From Leucothrix mucor DSM 2157 (GTDB lineage Bacteria > Pseudomonadota > Gammaproteobacteria > Thiotrichales > Thiotrichaceae): a stretch of DNA of 64,000 nucleotides. The notes beneath the pieces are model-generated. The model had not been told where the DNA came from. It saw only the letters and a program-made list of their open reading frames with translations, and did no database searches. The translations under genes and the position numbers were made by a program. This document shows, piece by piece, positions 35,407-43,972 of the stretch. The DNA is taken from the NCBI RefSeq assembly GCF_000419525.1, contig NZ_ATTE01000002.1:25038-89037 (forward strand), in the 5' to 3' direction. How positions within the stretch are numbered: the first letter of the stretch is position 1; each line of letters begins with the position of its first letter.

Positions 35407-35703
35407 TCACTCACGGGCACGAGGGCCAACACGGGAGCCACCCGAAAGTCCTCCGGTGATTGGCGATGTTTTTTGCTGCAACTCAGCATTTACTTGAGCT
35501 TGGGCCTGAGCCTTTATAAACATGTTTAAGTTATGCACTGCTTTCGAATTTTCTGCCGGTGTCACTACTCTCATTGCCACTTTAGCGGCATCACTAGACG
35601 CTACTTTTTTAGCTGCACCTGTGGCGATAGCATTAGCACTTACGACTTGAGGTAGAGAAACTGAAGCGATAAGAACGATTGGTGCAAGGTAACGAAACAT
35701 CAT
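35407..35703 (-). CDS. Small secreted alanine-rich protein
   Basis: AGGTGGA lies just before the ATG at 35703, which gives 98 residues; the GTG upstream overlaps that site. A signal peptide (FRYLAPIVLIASVSLPQVVS) is followed by an Ala-rich helical part and a Gly/Arg-rich tail. It is convergent with the giant secreted protein gene. The function is unknown. Confidence 0.6.
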   Translation of the reverse strand: MMFRYLAPIVLIASVSLPQVVSANAIATGAAKKVASSDAAKVAMRVVTPAENSKAVHNLNMFIKAQAQAQVNAELQQKTSPITGGLSGGSRVGPRARE

Positions 35704-36001
35704 AATATCCACCTAATTAATTGCCTTAAACATACGCTTTAAAATAATTTGTATGAATATTAGTCTTTCTGGTTTTTGATTAGTTCAGTACTAGCCCCTC
35801 GGTACAAACTCACAATCGTTGCTGCCTGATACTACTCCCCAGTTACTCATGATCTAACTTCAAGACCGACCTGGTGTGTCACGGCAGAGAATTATTTTCA
35901 CTTGGCTAATACCTGAATTAACCCAATCCGTTAAAACAAATAGTCTGTTTTCAGTTGCTAGTACTTTTGATGGTGGGGGGTTATGAGTATTTAAGGATGG
36001 T

Positions 36002-36269
36002 AAGTGCCTGCTGAGAGAGGTCTACCGGTCTAACTTTTTTCGTGTTGCGCCAGTCCACCCCAATCCTGCGCATCGGAAACCTTCAGGCTCTCAGAGTCGC
36101 CTCAGAGACACTACCGTGCTTTATGCGAGGCTTCGCCACGCGCACGGAAGTTGAGGCCATTCTGAGCGCTCTTGCGGTATCCTCTACTTGGCTTTGGTTG
36201 CACTTCTGCAACGTCGGCGGGGTAGGGCTGTCGTTCTGTTTGGCTTGCGTCTGCGCCTCCGCGGTGAGG
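36002..36269 (+). repeat. Left ~265-bp direct repeat flanking the DUF4143 gene
   Basis: The sequence from TAAGTGCCTGCTGAGAG to TGCGTCTGCGCCTCCGCGGT recurs at 37597-37864 in the same orientation with scattered differences. The central 110 bases (for example CTTCGCCACGCGCACGGAAG and GCGCTCTTGCGGTATCCTCT) are identical. Confidence 0.85.
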
Positions 36270-36333
36270 AATATTGTGATTGTTTGTGCCTTGGATGGTG
36301 AATTGAGTACTTTATTGTTGATCAAGCCTATTT

Positions 36334-36374
36334 ATCCTTGTAATTTTAATTCCTGCCGTTAAAATTACAAGGAT
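36334..36374. promoter_or_regulatory. Perfect 16-bp inverted repeat over the DUF4143 start codon
   Basis: ATCCTTGTAATTTTAA and TTAAAATTACAAGGAT are perfect complements with a nine-base loop. The right arm contains the ribosome binding site (AAGG) and the first two bases of the ATG at 36373. Folded in RNA it would hide the translation start; as DNA it is an ideal operator for a dimer. Confidence 0.75.
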
Positions 36375-37542
36375 GATTAAAAGACCTCTCGCACACAATA
36401 AAATCGAAAAAGCGCTTAAGCGACAGCCTGCTGTTGCAATGATTGGGCCACGCCAAGTTGGAAAAACAACACTGGCAAAGTCAATTGCTCAGAATAGACC
36501 TTCAATCTACCTGGACCTTGAACGAGCTGAAGACCGTGCAAAATTAAGTAGCCCGAGAACTTACTTAAAAAGCCATCAAGACAAGTTAGTTGTATTAGAT
36601 GAAATACATCGAGTACCTGAGTTATTCAATGAGCTGAGAGGGATCATTGATGAAGGACGAGAAAGTGGACATGAGAACGGTCGCTTTTTAATCCTTGGTT
36701 CAGCATCTATGGATTTGATGCAACAATCAGAAACGCTGGCTGGTCGAATTGCTTATATTGACCTGCCGCCTTTATTGTATACCGATACACAAGATATTGA
36801 CCTCAATACCTTATGGCTTCGAGGGGGCTACCCAAGGAGTCTTCTAGCTGCCGATGATGAAGATAGTTTCGATAACCGGCTAGACTTCATCCGTTCATAT
36901 CTCGATCGTGATGTCCCCATGTTTGCTCCACGGATGTCTGCAACGTCCGTGGGTAACTTATGGACTATGCTAGCTCATGGGCAAGGGGGGCTACTTAACT
37001 CATCAAAACTGGCAGGAAACCTTGGTGTTTCAAGCCCTGCCATCAGCCGTTACTTAGACCTTTTAACTGACCTATTGCTGGTTAGACGCTTGCCTCCTTA
37101 TTTTACCAACACCAAAAAAAGGTTAGTTAAAGCACCAAAAACATATGTGCGGGATAGTGGTTTGGTTCATGCACTTTTAGGTATCGAGTCGCGGGACGAA
37201 CTGCTAGGGCATCCCGTTGTAGGAAGTAGCTGGGAAGGTTTTGTTATTGAAAATATACTCAGTGCTGCCCCTCGTCGAACACAAGCCAGTTTTTATCGTT
37301 CCAGTGCAGGGGCTGAAATCGATCTGGTTTTAAACATGGGGGCCAAACATGGTGTTTGGGCAATTGAAATAAAGCTTTCAGAAGCCCCAAGTACTAGTAA
37401 AGGCTTACACTCTGCAATGATCGATATTCAACCTGACAAGACATTTATTGTTTATTCCGGTAATGATCGTTACCCAAAGACAGACAGTATTGAAGTCATC
37501 TCTTTGCCAGGATTGTTGGATGAATTACTCGCCTTGCATTGA
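36373..37542 (+). CDS. AAA ATPase with DUF4143 C-terminal domain
   Basis: The 389 residues have a Walker A loop (AMIGPRQVGKTTLAKSI), a Walker B segment (LVVLDEIHRVPELF), the sensor LILGSASMDL and then the winged helix plus DUF4143 region (SSWEGFVIENIL, FYRSSAGAEIDLVL, WAIEIKLSEAPS). The last has the E-D-ExK shape of a restriction-endonuclease-like fold. This family is widespread and of uncertain function; defence or toxin-like roles have been suggested. The gene stands alone, bracketed by direct repeats, with its start codon in a palindrome, so it looks like an independent mobile cassette. Confidence 0.88.
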   Translation: MIKRPLAHNKIEKALKRQPAVAMIGPRQVGKTTLAKSIAQNRPSIYLDLERAEDRAKLSSPRTYLKSHQDKLVVLDEIHRVPELFNELRGIIDEGRESGHENGRFLILGSASMDLMQQSETLAGRIAYIDLPPLLYTDTQDIDLNTLWLRGGYPRSLLAADDEDSFDNRLDFIRSYLDRDVPMFAPRMSATSVGNLWTMLAHGQGGLLNSSKLAGNLGVSSPAISRYLDLLTDLLLVRRLPPYFTNTKKRLVKAPKTYVRDSGLVHALLGIESRDELLGHPVVGSSWEGFVIENILSAAPRRTQASFYRSSAGAEIDLVLNMGAKHGVWAIEIKLSEAPSTSKGLHSAMIDIQPDKTFIVYSGNDRYPKTDSIEVISLPGLLDELLALH

Positions 37543-37596
37543 TTATGGTTATGAATCTGGATCTGGATCTGGTTATATTTCCATTTTGAGGAGGCT

Positions 37597-37864
37597 AAGT
37601 GCCTGCTGAGAGTTATCTACCCGTTTAACTTCTTTCGTGTTGCGCCAGCCCACCCCAATCCTGCACACCGGAAACCTTCAGGCCCTCAGAGCCGCCTCAG
37701 AGACACTACCGTGCTTTATGCGAGGCTTCGCCACGCGCACGGAAGTTGAGGCCATTCTGAGCGCTCTTGCGGTATCCTCTGCTTGTCTTGGGCTGAGCTT
37801 CTGCAACGTCGGCGGGGAGATTCTGTGGGTTCTCCACGCTTGCGTCTGCGCCTCCACGGTAAGG
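37597..37864 (+). repeat. Right ~265-bp direct repeat flanking the DUF4143 gene
   Basis: Second copy of the 36002-36269 element. It runs on into CGCTTCATCCCTGCGGG (to about 37925), a block shared with the dispersed repeats at 13690, 15737 and 24518. Confidence 0.85.
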
Positions 37865-38048
37865 TCGCTTCGCGGGCTCCATGCTTCTCCTGCTTACACG
37901 TTCGCTTCATCCCTGCGGGTCTTTGCACTTATCACTTTCCCGTTGGTGCTTTAAAATCGTATTTTTTTGATCCTTTAAGCAAATCTCACTGAACTATTAA
38001 AGAAGAGGTGCATGGTTATCGGCTTTTTATTTTATAAAATACGCAATT

Positions 38049-38110
38049 TTACTGTAGAAAGTACGCTCAGCTCATCACAAACTAAAACTGGTAAAAAACT
38101 TTACAGTAAT
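38049..38110. promoter_or_regulatory. Candidate BrxR operator
   Basis: TTACTGTAGAAAGT and ACTTTACAGTAA are nearly inverted copies separated by 36 bases, just upstream of brxR. BrxR-type regulators bind inverted repeats at this place and repress BREX operons. Confidence 0.5.
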
Positions 38111-38146
38111 TTTTTTGTGGGGTAATTTGATTCACCCGATCAACTG

Positions 38147-39025
38147 ATGAGATTTCAGATGCCTTATGAAAAACATGAAGCGATGTTACGCCTCAGAGCC
38201 ATTGAATTACTGGCTTACTGGGAAGGACGATTAGTTACTAATCGCCTTACTGCTTGGTTTGGAATAAGCCGTCAACAAGCCTCATCAGATATCAAACGCT
38301 ACAACACCACCAACAACCCAGATTCTTTAATACATGACCCTTCAGTCAAAGGTTATGTGCCTAAGGCTGGCTTTCAGCCAGTCTTAACTAGCGGACAAAT
38401 CAACGAGTACTTTGAATTAATGTCAGGCTTATTAAATGAGTCTGATGCGGTGACTCTGGAGTCAGCAGATCACCTCAGCGCGGTGCAGTTACCTGACCGC
38501 ATGGTAAGGCCTGAAGTGTTCAGGGCGATGAGCCGTGCCTGCCGATCCCGAAGCAGCCTCAAGATCATTTATGCCTCGATGAGTAGCCCACTGCTTAAAG
38601 AGCGGGTGATCTCGCCACATACGCTTATTTACACAGGGTTTAGGTGGCATGTAAGAGCCTACTGCCATCTGCGAGAGGAATTCCGGGATTTTATTTTATC
38701 CAGGATAGACAGAATACCCAAACCAGCTTCCGAGTCATCTCCGGATCCCTCGCAAGATGCACTATGGCATGAGCAGGTTTTGCTGACTTTGGTACCGAAC
38801 CCTCGGTTGAATGAAGGCCAGAAAGCGTTGGTTGAAAAAGATTTTGGTATGCCTGATGGTAGGCTGCAAATATCGGTCCGAAAGTCGCTGGCACACTACA
38901 CGTTACAACGCTATCAAGCGGGAATTACGGCTGATGATGCAAGCAATGAATTGAAGTTTCCGGTGATTCTTCAAGAAACGGATCGAGAAGAGCTGAGTCC
39001 TTACCTGTTCGACTCAGCGCAATGA
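38147..39025 (+). CDS. brxR: BrxR-type WYL transcriptional regulator of BREX
   Basis: The 292 residues contain an N-terminal winged helix (MLRLRAIELLAYWEGRLVTN then LTAWFGISRQQASSDIKRY), a WYL domain (LKIIYASMSSPLLKERVISP then YTGFRWHVRAYCH) and a C-terminal WCX extension. This is the domain order of BrxR, which binds DNA as a dimer and may sense a ligand through WYL. It is the first gene of the BREX operon and precedes brxA by 13 bases. The ATG at 38159 is an alternative start. Confidence 0.88.
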   Translation: MRFQMPYEKHEAMLRLRAIELLAYWEGRLVTNRLTAWFGISRQQASSDIKRYNTTNNPDSLIHDPSVKGYVPKAGFQPVLTSGQINEYFELMSGLLNESDAVTLESADHLSAVQLPDRMVRPEVFRAMSRACRSRSSLKIIYASMSSPLLKERVISPHTLIYTGFRWHVRAYCHLREEFRDFILSRIDRIPKPASESSPDPSQDALWHEQVLLTLVPNPRLNEGQKALVEKDFGMPDGRLQISVRKSLAHYTLQRYQAGITADDASNELKFPVILQETDREELSPYLFDSAQ

Positions 39026-39038
39026 TGGTGGTTAAGGT

Positions 39039-39665
39039 TTGATAGAACAATTTAGATACGACAGCGACATTAATGGCGGGTCGCTGATGGTTAGAGAGAG
39101 CCGCATTATTGCGGACTTACTCTTGAATAAGGTCACACCTGGGCAATGGGATGAGGCTATCCGTATTGAAAATGTGCTGCAAAAACGCAGCCCATCCTCA
39201 GCAAAGCGCAATGCCAATGCAATTCGGCAACGACTGGAAAGGTTGGAGCCAGAGTTCTGGAGAGCATTGCGTGATGGTGATGATGAGCTGTCTACGCAAG
39301 TTGCGCTGTGCGGGGTATTAGAGCGGAACCTGTTGCTGGTTGAGTTTATGGAGACGGTGCTTTGCGATGCCTATGCAACGCGCTCAGAAAAGTTGGATGG
39401 ATTTGTGTGGCTCGACTTTCTGGAGGAAAGGGCTTTTCGTGATCCAACGATTGGCAGCTGGAAGGAATCCACCCGAAAGAAAATGGGGCAGGTCGCTTTT
39501 CGTATCTTTGCCGAAGCGGGGTATCTGAAGAGTACAAAAAGCCTGGAGCTGCAACACGTTGTAGTCAGAGCGGAAGTGAAAGTCATGCTGGATGACTACT
39601 ACAAACAACGCATCAAAAAATGCATGGAAGTATCCTCTTGGACGCGACCACCGGAGCAGGAATAA
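39039..39665 (+). CDS. brxA: BrxA (DUF1819)
   Basis: The frame opens with TTG at 39039 after AAGG and encodes 208 residues. The sequence GGSLMVRESRIIADLLLNKV, then FLEERAFRDPTIGSWKESTR and the C-terminal AEVKVMLDDYYKQRIKKCM are typical of BrxA, a small DNA-binding core BREX protein. The exact role is unknown. It is co-directional with brxB, whose start lies 2 bases after the brxA stop. Confidence 0.9.
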   Translation: MIEQFRYDSDINGGSLMVRESRIIADLLLNKVTPGQWDEAIRIENVLQKRSPSSAKRNANAIRQRLERLEPEFWRALRDGDDELSTQVALCGVLERNLLLVEFMETVLCDAYATRSEKLDGFVWLDFLEERAFRDPTIGSWKESTRKKMGQVAFRIFAEAGYLKSTKSLELQHVVVRAEVKVMLDDYYKQRIKKCMEVSSWTRPPEQE

Positions 39666-39667
39666 AC

Positions 39668-40243
39668 ATGAATCAACGGCTACACGACAGGCTAAATCAG
39701 ATACCTGACAAGATTCTGTCCACCGCCTTCTTAAGCGGGCAGGGGCTCGGTAATGAAATCGGCTTTTGGATATTTGACTATGCGCCAGAGGATGAGCTGC
39801 AGGTTCGGCAGTACATCGAGTTTCTTGAAGGTATGCTCACCAAGAAGCAAAGCCAACTAAAGGTGGTAAACATCAATTTACTACAGAGCTTGGTGGGCTA
39901 TCTGGATGATCGGAATTTTGTTGAAAAAGCCATACAGATGCAAAAGGCCAAAGGTGATGAGGGGCTACTTAAGGCGTTAAAAGGCCCATTACACATGGAT
40001 AAGTTTGCACCTTACCTAACCAAGAAATATTCAGCCGCTGAGCAAGACATTATTTTTATCTCGGGCGTCGGGTCGGTCTGGCCACTACTGCGCGCTCATA
40101 ACTTGCTGAACAGCCTGCACTCACTGTTAGGGCATAAGCCGGTTGTACTGTTTTACCCCGGCTATTACAGCGGTCAGGCCATGAGTCTGTTTGGAAAGAT
40201 TCCCAGCAACAATTACTACAGAGCGTTTAAGTTGGTTCCGTAA
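39668..40243 (+). CDS. brxB: BrxB (DUF1788)
   Basis: The ATG at 39668 gives 191 residues, close to the family length; the longer frame overlaps brxA. The sequence GLGNEIGFWIFDYAPEDEL and the end part IIFISGVGSVWPLLRAHNLL and KPVVLFYPGYYSG are typical of BrxB. It is a core BREX protein needed for methylation and defence; structural models suggest that it bridges BrxC and PglZ. Confidence 0.92.
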   Translation: MNQRLHDRLNQIPDKILSTAFLSGQGLGNEIGFWIFDYAPEDELQVRQYIEFLEGMLTKKQSQLKVVNINLLQSLVGYLDDRNFVEKAIQMQKAKGDEGLLKALKGPLHMDKFAPYLTKKYSAAEQDIIFISGVGSVWPLLRAHNLLNSLHSLLGHKPVVLFYPGYYSGQAMSLFGKIPSNNYYRAFKLVP

Positions 40244-40290
40244 TTATCCGGCAACCAGTGAATAAGAATTTTAAGGAATATCGTCTTACT

Positions 40291-43200
40291 ATGAACATCA
40301 AGGAACTTTTTGTTAAGCCATTGGACCGCTCGATCAATGGCGTGGTTAAAGCAGATCAAGATGACAACGCTACGGTCTATCAAGAGCTGGATGAGTATGT
40401 GGTCACCAATGAGCTGGAAAAGCACTTCAGAGACTTTTTCCAGTCTTATGGCACTGACCTTTCTGATCCTTCCATTGCCAATCGGGTTGGGGTATGGATC
40501 TCTGGCTTTTTTGGCTCGGGTAAGTCGCACTTTCTAAAGACCCTGTCTTATATCCTGGCGAACAAGGTTGCGCAGGATGCCGATGGTCATGCGCGTACCG
40601 CTGTTGAGTTCTTTGACGAACAAAAAATCCGTGATGCCTTTATTCGGGCCGATATCGATAAAGCCGTCAGTGGCCATGCCGATGTGATCCTGTTCAATAT
40701 CGACAGCAAGGCGAGCTCGAATGATGACGGCAATCCAATTCTGAATGTGTTCTTACGGGTATTCAACGAGCATCAGGGATTCTGTGGCGACCACTCGCAC
40801 GTTGCCCACATGGAAAGACACCTTGATCAGAAAGGCGTTTATGAGGCCTTCAAGTCTGCGTTCGAAGAGTCCAGTGGTTTGTCCTGGGTTGAGGAGAGAG
40901 ACGGCTATCACTTCTATCAGGATGACGTGGAGCATGCGATTTCCAAAGCATTGGGCCTGTCAGCTGAAGCGGCTAAAAAATGGTTTGATGACTCAGAGAA
41001 AACCTTCAGTGTCTCAGTCGAAAACTTCTGTCATTGGGTTCGGGAATATCTCGATGGGAAAGATCCGAAGCATCGCATTTTGTTTCTTGTCGATGAAGTC
41101 GGGCAGTTTATTGGTAGTGATACCAAGCTGATGCTCACCCTTCAAACCATCACTGAAAACCTCGGGACTATCTGCAAAGGTCGTGCCTGGATTGTGGTGA
41201 CGTCACAGGCCGATATGGATGCAGTACTCGGTGAGCTTTCTTCCTCTAAAGCTAACGACTTTTCTAAGATTGCCGGTCGTTTTAAAACTCGCTTATCGCT
41301 GTCCAGCTCGAACACTGATGAAGTTATCCAGAAGCGTCTACTGCGCAAAACACCGGAGGCCATTGCTCAGCTTGGAGCCGTGTTCGACCAGAAGGGCGAT
41401 ATACTGAAAAACCAGCTGACCTTTGACCGCACTGGCCCGACCCTTAAAAACTTTGACGGGCCGGACAGCTTCATCAGTAACTATCCATTTGCGCCGTACC
41501 ACTTTCAACTCGTGCAAAAAGTCTTTGAGGAGATCCGCAAAGTCGGAGCCACCGGAGCCCACTTGGCTTATGGAGAGCGCTCTATGCTGGATGCGTTCCA
41601 GATGGCAGCCAGCTCAATCGCCGGTGAAGCCGTTGGGGCTTTGGTGCCCATGCATCGCTTCTATGCGTCGGTCGAAGGCTTCCTTGATACGGCAGTGAAA
41701 CGAACCATCGATCAGGCAGGCGAGAATGCGACGCTGGATAGCTTTGATGTGCAGATCCTGCGGACGCTGTTTATGATTCGTTACGTGGACCTCATTAAAG
41801 GCACACAGGATAATCTGGTCACTCTCTCCATCGAGAAGATTGATGAAGACAAGCTGGCGTTGCGTAAACGCATTGAAGAGAGCCTGCAGCGGCTTGAGAA
41901 GGAAAGCCTGATCACCCGCAACGGGGATGAGTTCTTATTCCTGACCAATGAAGAGCGTGACATCACGCAAAAGATTAAAGCGACCGATATCGCCAGCGCC
42001 GAAGAAAATACAGAGCTGGGAAATTTAATCTTTAAAGACCTGCTGCGAGATACCAACAAATACCGTCATCAGGCTAATAAAACGGACTACAGCATTAGTC
42101 GTTATCTGGATGGTCATACGCTTGATGGTCGCTATGAGTCCGACTTAAAAGTAGAAGTTGTATCACCACTGGATGCCGATTACGGGCTGTATAGCGAAGC
42201 GGGGTGTATCAATAAAAGCGTTGAAGGTGAAGGGCAGATTCTGATCAAGCTTGCGGATGATAAGCAATTTTTCAGCGAGCTCAGAACCTGGTTAAAAACC
42301 AATAAATTTATTCGCATGAACAACGATGGAACACAAGCTGACATCACTCGTATTTTGGCGGACAGAGGACGGGAGAATCAGGAACGGAAAAAGCGATTAC
42401 GTGCCAGACTTGAAGACATGTTGCAGCAGGTCGAGTTTTATATTCTTGGCCAACACCTGACCCTGAAATCCTCCAGCATTGTGACTAAGCTGGATGAGGC
42501 ATGCTGTTATTTGCTTGAGAACACCTATAACAAGCTGAACTTCATCAAGGTGTATCAGAAGGATCCTTGGCGGGAATTGAGCGCGGTACTCTCCGTGGAT
42601 GATATCGGTCAGATGGGATTAGATCTGGAGGGTGATGCCGGTAATCCGAAGGCAACCCGCGATGTGGAGGAGTTCATTTCATTGAAATCCTCAGGGTCTG
42701 AGCGGATCTTGCTATCTGAGGTTGTCGAGCGTTTCTCAAAGCGGCCTTACGGCTGGCCGGATGCAGAGATCCTGCTGATCATTGGTCGACTGGCTGCGCT
42801 TGGTCACATCTCACTACAGCTTGGTGGTGGTACGTTAGCGGTTAAAGATGCATTGGAGCCGCTGCAGAACTCACGGCGTCGACGCGAAGTGGCTGTTATC
42901 AAAAAGCGCCGGACCGATGAAGTGGTTCTAAAGAAGGCCCGTAGTCTCACACAGGAGCTTTTTTCCGCAATGGGGCCTGCGGCTGAAAAAGAGTTGTTTG
43001 AGTTTTATTCGCGGCACTTTAGCTCGTGGTTGAACGACCTGAAATCTTACAAAAGCAAAACGGATGTCGGTCACTTCCCAGGCAAGAAAGTCATCGAGCA
43101 GTCAGTTCTGACGCTGGAACGGTTATTCAGTAACAACGATAGTTTCGACTTCTTTAAACAGGTAGTTGATAAGAAGGACGACGTACTCGACCTGGAAGAA

Positions 43201-43959
43201 GACTATCGTGATTTGCATGAGTTTTTTAGTAACCAGATTCACATCTGGCAACAGCTGCAACAAGCGCTTAGGCACTTTGAAATAAACCGCCAGTCATTGG
43301 AAAAAGACGACACTGCAAGGAAGGCTCTGGCGGAGCTGCAAGACATTAAGTCCTCAGAAGCCCCTTATGGAAAGCTGCAAAACGTGGCCTCACTTGTTGC
43401 TCAGGTGGAAGCCGTTAATGAGCGCTTACTCACTGAAAAACGCACACATGCACTAACGCGTGTGGATGCCAAGCTGGAACAGCTGCAAGTTGAGATCGAT
43501 AAAAGCGGCATCGCCACAGCAGACTTGAGTAACCGTCTGCTTAGGCCGCTGCAGTTGGTGAAGACTGACGTGGAAGTAGAAAGTAGTATTGCTGGGATTT
43601 ATATGCTCCAGACGAAAACTGCCGACGAACAATATGATGAGGGCTTGCAGGAATTAGATAAGGCAGTTCAGTCAGAATATGAGAGAGTCGCCAGAGAAGA
43701 GCAGGCGGCATACGCCAAAGCCATGGCAGCAGCATCCACCCAGTCAGCGACTAATGCGGAGCCGCCAGTGCCTCAGCCAAAGCCAAAACCGGTCGCCAAA
43801 CCTAAGCCCGTGATCGAAGTCAATGTAACCAGCATCTACAACCAAGCCTGCGACGGTGCTTATCTGGAAACAGAAGCATCGGTCGATCAATTTGTTGACG
43901 CTTTAAAAGCTGAATTAAAACGCATTGTTCGTGATGACAAACGTGCCCGTATACGCTAA
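40291..43959 (+). CDS. brxC: BrxC, large P-loop ATPase of BREX
   Basis: The ATG at 40291 (1222 residues) is preferred because the family begins with MNIKELFVKPLDRSINGVVK. Walker A is GFFGSGKSH (Lys78) and a Walker B-like stretch is ILFLVDEVGQFI. The C-terminal third is a long coiled-coil, followed by a Pro/Lys linker (PVPQPKPKPVAKPKP). BrxC is an AAA+-like ATPase thought to couple target recognition with PglX and PglZ. It is encoded 47 bases after brxB and 13 bases before pglX. Confidence 0.93.
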   Translation: MNIKELFVKPLDRSINGVVKADQDDNATVYQELDEYVVTNELEKHFRDFFQSYGTDLSDPSIANRVGVWISGFFGSGKSHFLKTLSYILANKVAQDADGHARTAVEFFDEQKIRDAFIRADIDKAVSGHADVILFNIDSKASSNDDGNPILNVFLRVFNEHQGFCGDHSHVAHMERHLDQKGVYEAFKSAFEESSGLSWVEERDGYHFYQDDVEHAISKALGLSAEAAKKWFDDSEKTFSVSVENFCHWVREYLDGKDPKHRILFLVDEVGQFIGSDTKLMLTLQTITENLGTICKGRAWIVVTSQADMDAVLGELSSSKANDFSKIAGRFKTRLSLSSSNTDEVIQKRLLRKTPEAIAQLGAVFDQKGDILKNQLTFDRTGPTLKNFDGPDSFISNYPFAPYHFQLVQKVFEEIRKVGATGAHLAYGERSMLDAFQMAASSIAGEAVGALVPMHRFYASVEGFLDTAVKRTIDQAGENATLDSFDVQILRTLFMIRYVDLIKGTQDNLVTLSIEKIDEDKLALRKRIEESLQRLEKESLITRNGDEFLFLTNEERDITQKIKATDIASAEENTELGNLIFKDLLRDTNKYRHQANKTDYSISRYLDGHTLDGRYESDLKVEVVSPLDADYGLYSEAGCINKSVEGEGQILIKLADDKQFFSELRTWLKTNKFIRMNNDGTQADITRILADRGRENQERKKRLRARLEDMLQQVEFYILGQHLTLKSSSIVTKLDEACCYLLENTYNKLNFIKVYQKDPWRELSAVLSVDDIGQMGLDLEGDAGNPKATRDVEEFISLKSSGSERILLSEVVERFSKRPYGWPDAEILLIIGRLAALGHISLQLGGGTLAVKDALEPLQNSRRRREVAVIKKRRTDEVVLKKARSLTQELFSAMGPAAEKELFEFYSRHFSSWLNDLKSYKSKTDVGHFPGKKVIEQSVLTLERLFSNNDSFDFFKQVVDKKDDVLDLEEDYRDLHEFFSNQIHIWQQLQQALRHFEINRQSLEKDDTARKALAELQDIKSSEAPYGKLQNVASLVAQVEAVNERLLTEKRTHALTRVDAKLEQLQVEIDKSGIATADLSNRLLRPLQLVKTDVEVESSIAGIYMLQTKTADEQYDEGLQELDKAVQSEYERVAREEQAAYAKAMAAASTQSATNAEPPVPQPKPKPVAKPKPVIEVNVTSIYNQACDGAYLETEASVDQFVDALKAELKRIVRDDKRARIR

Positions 43960-43972
43960 GGAAATCTGATTA

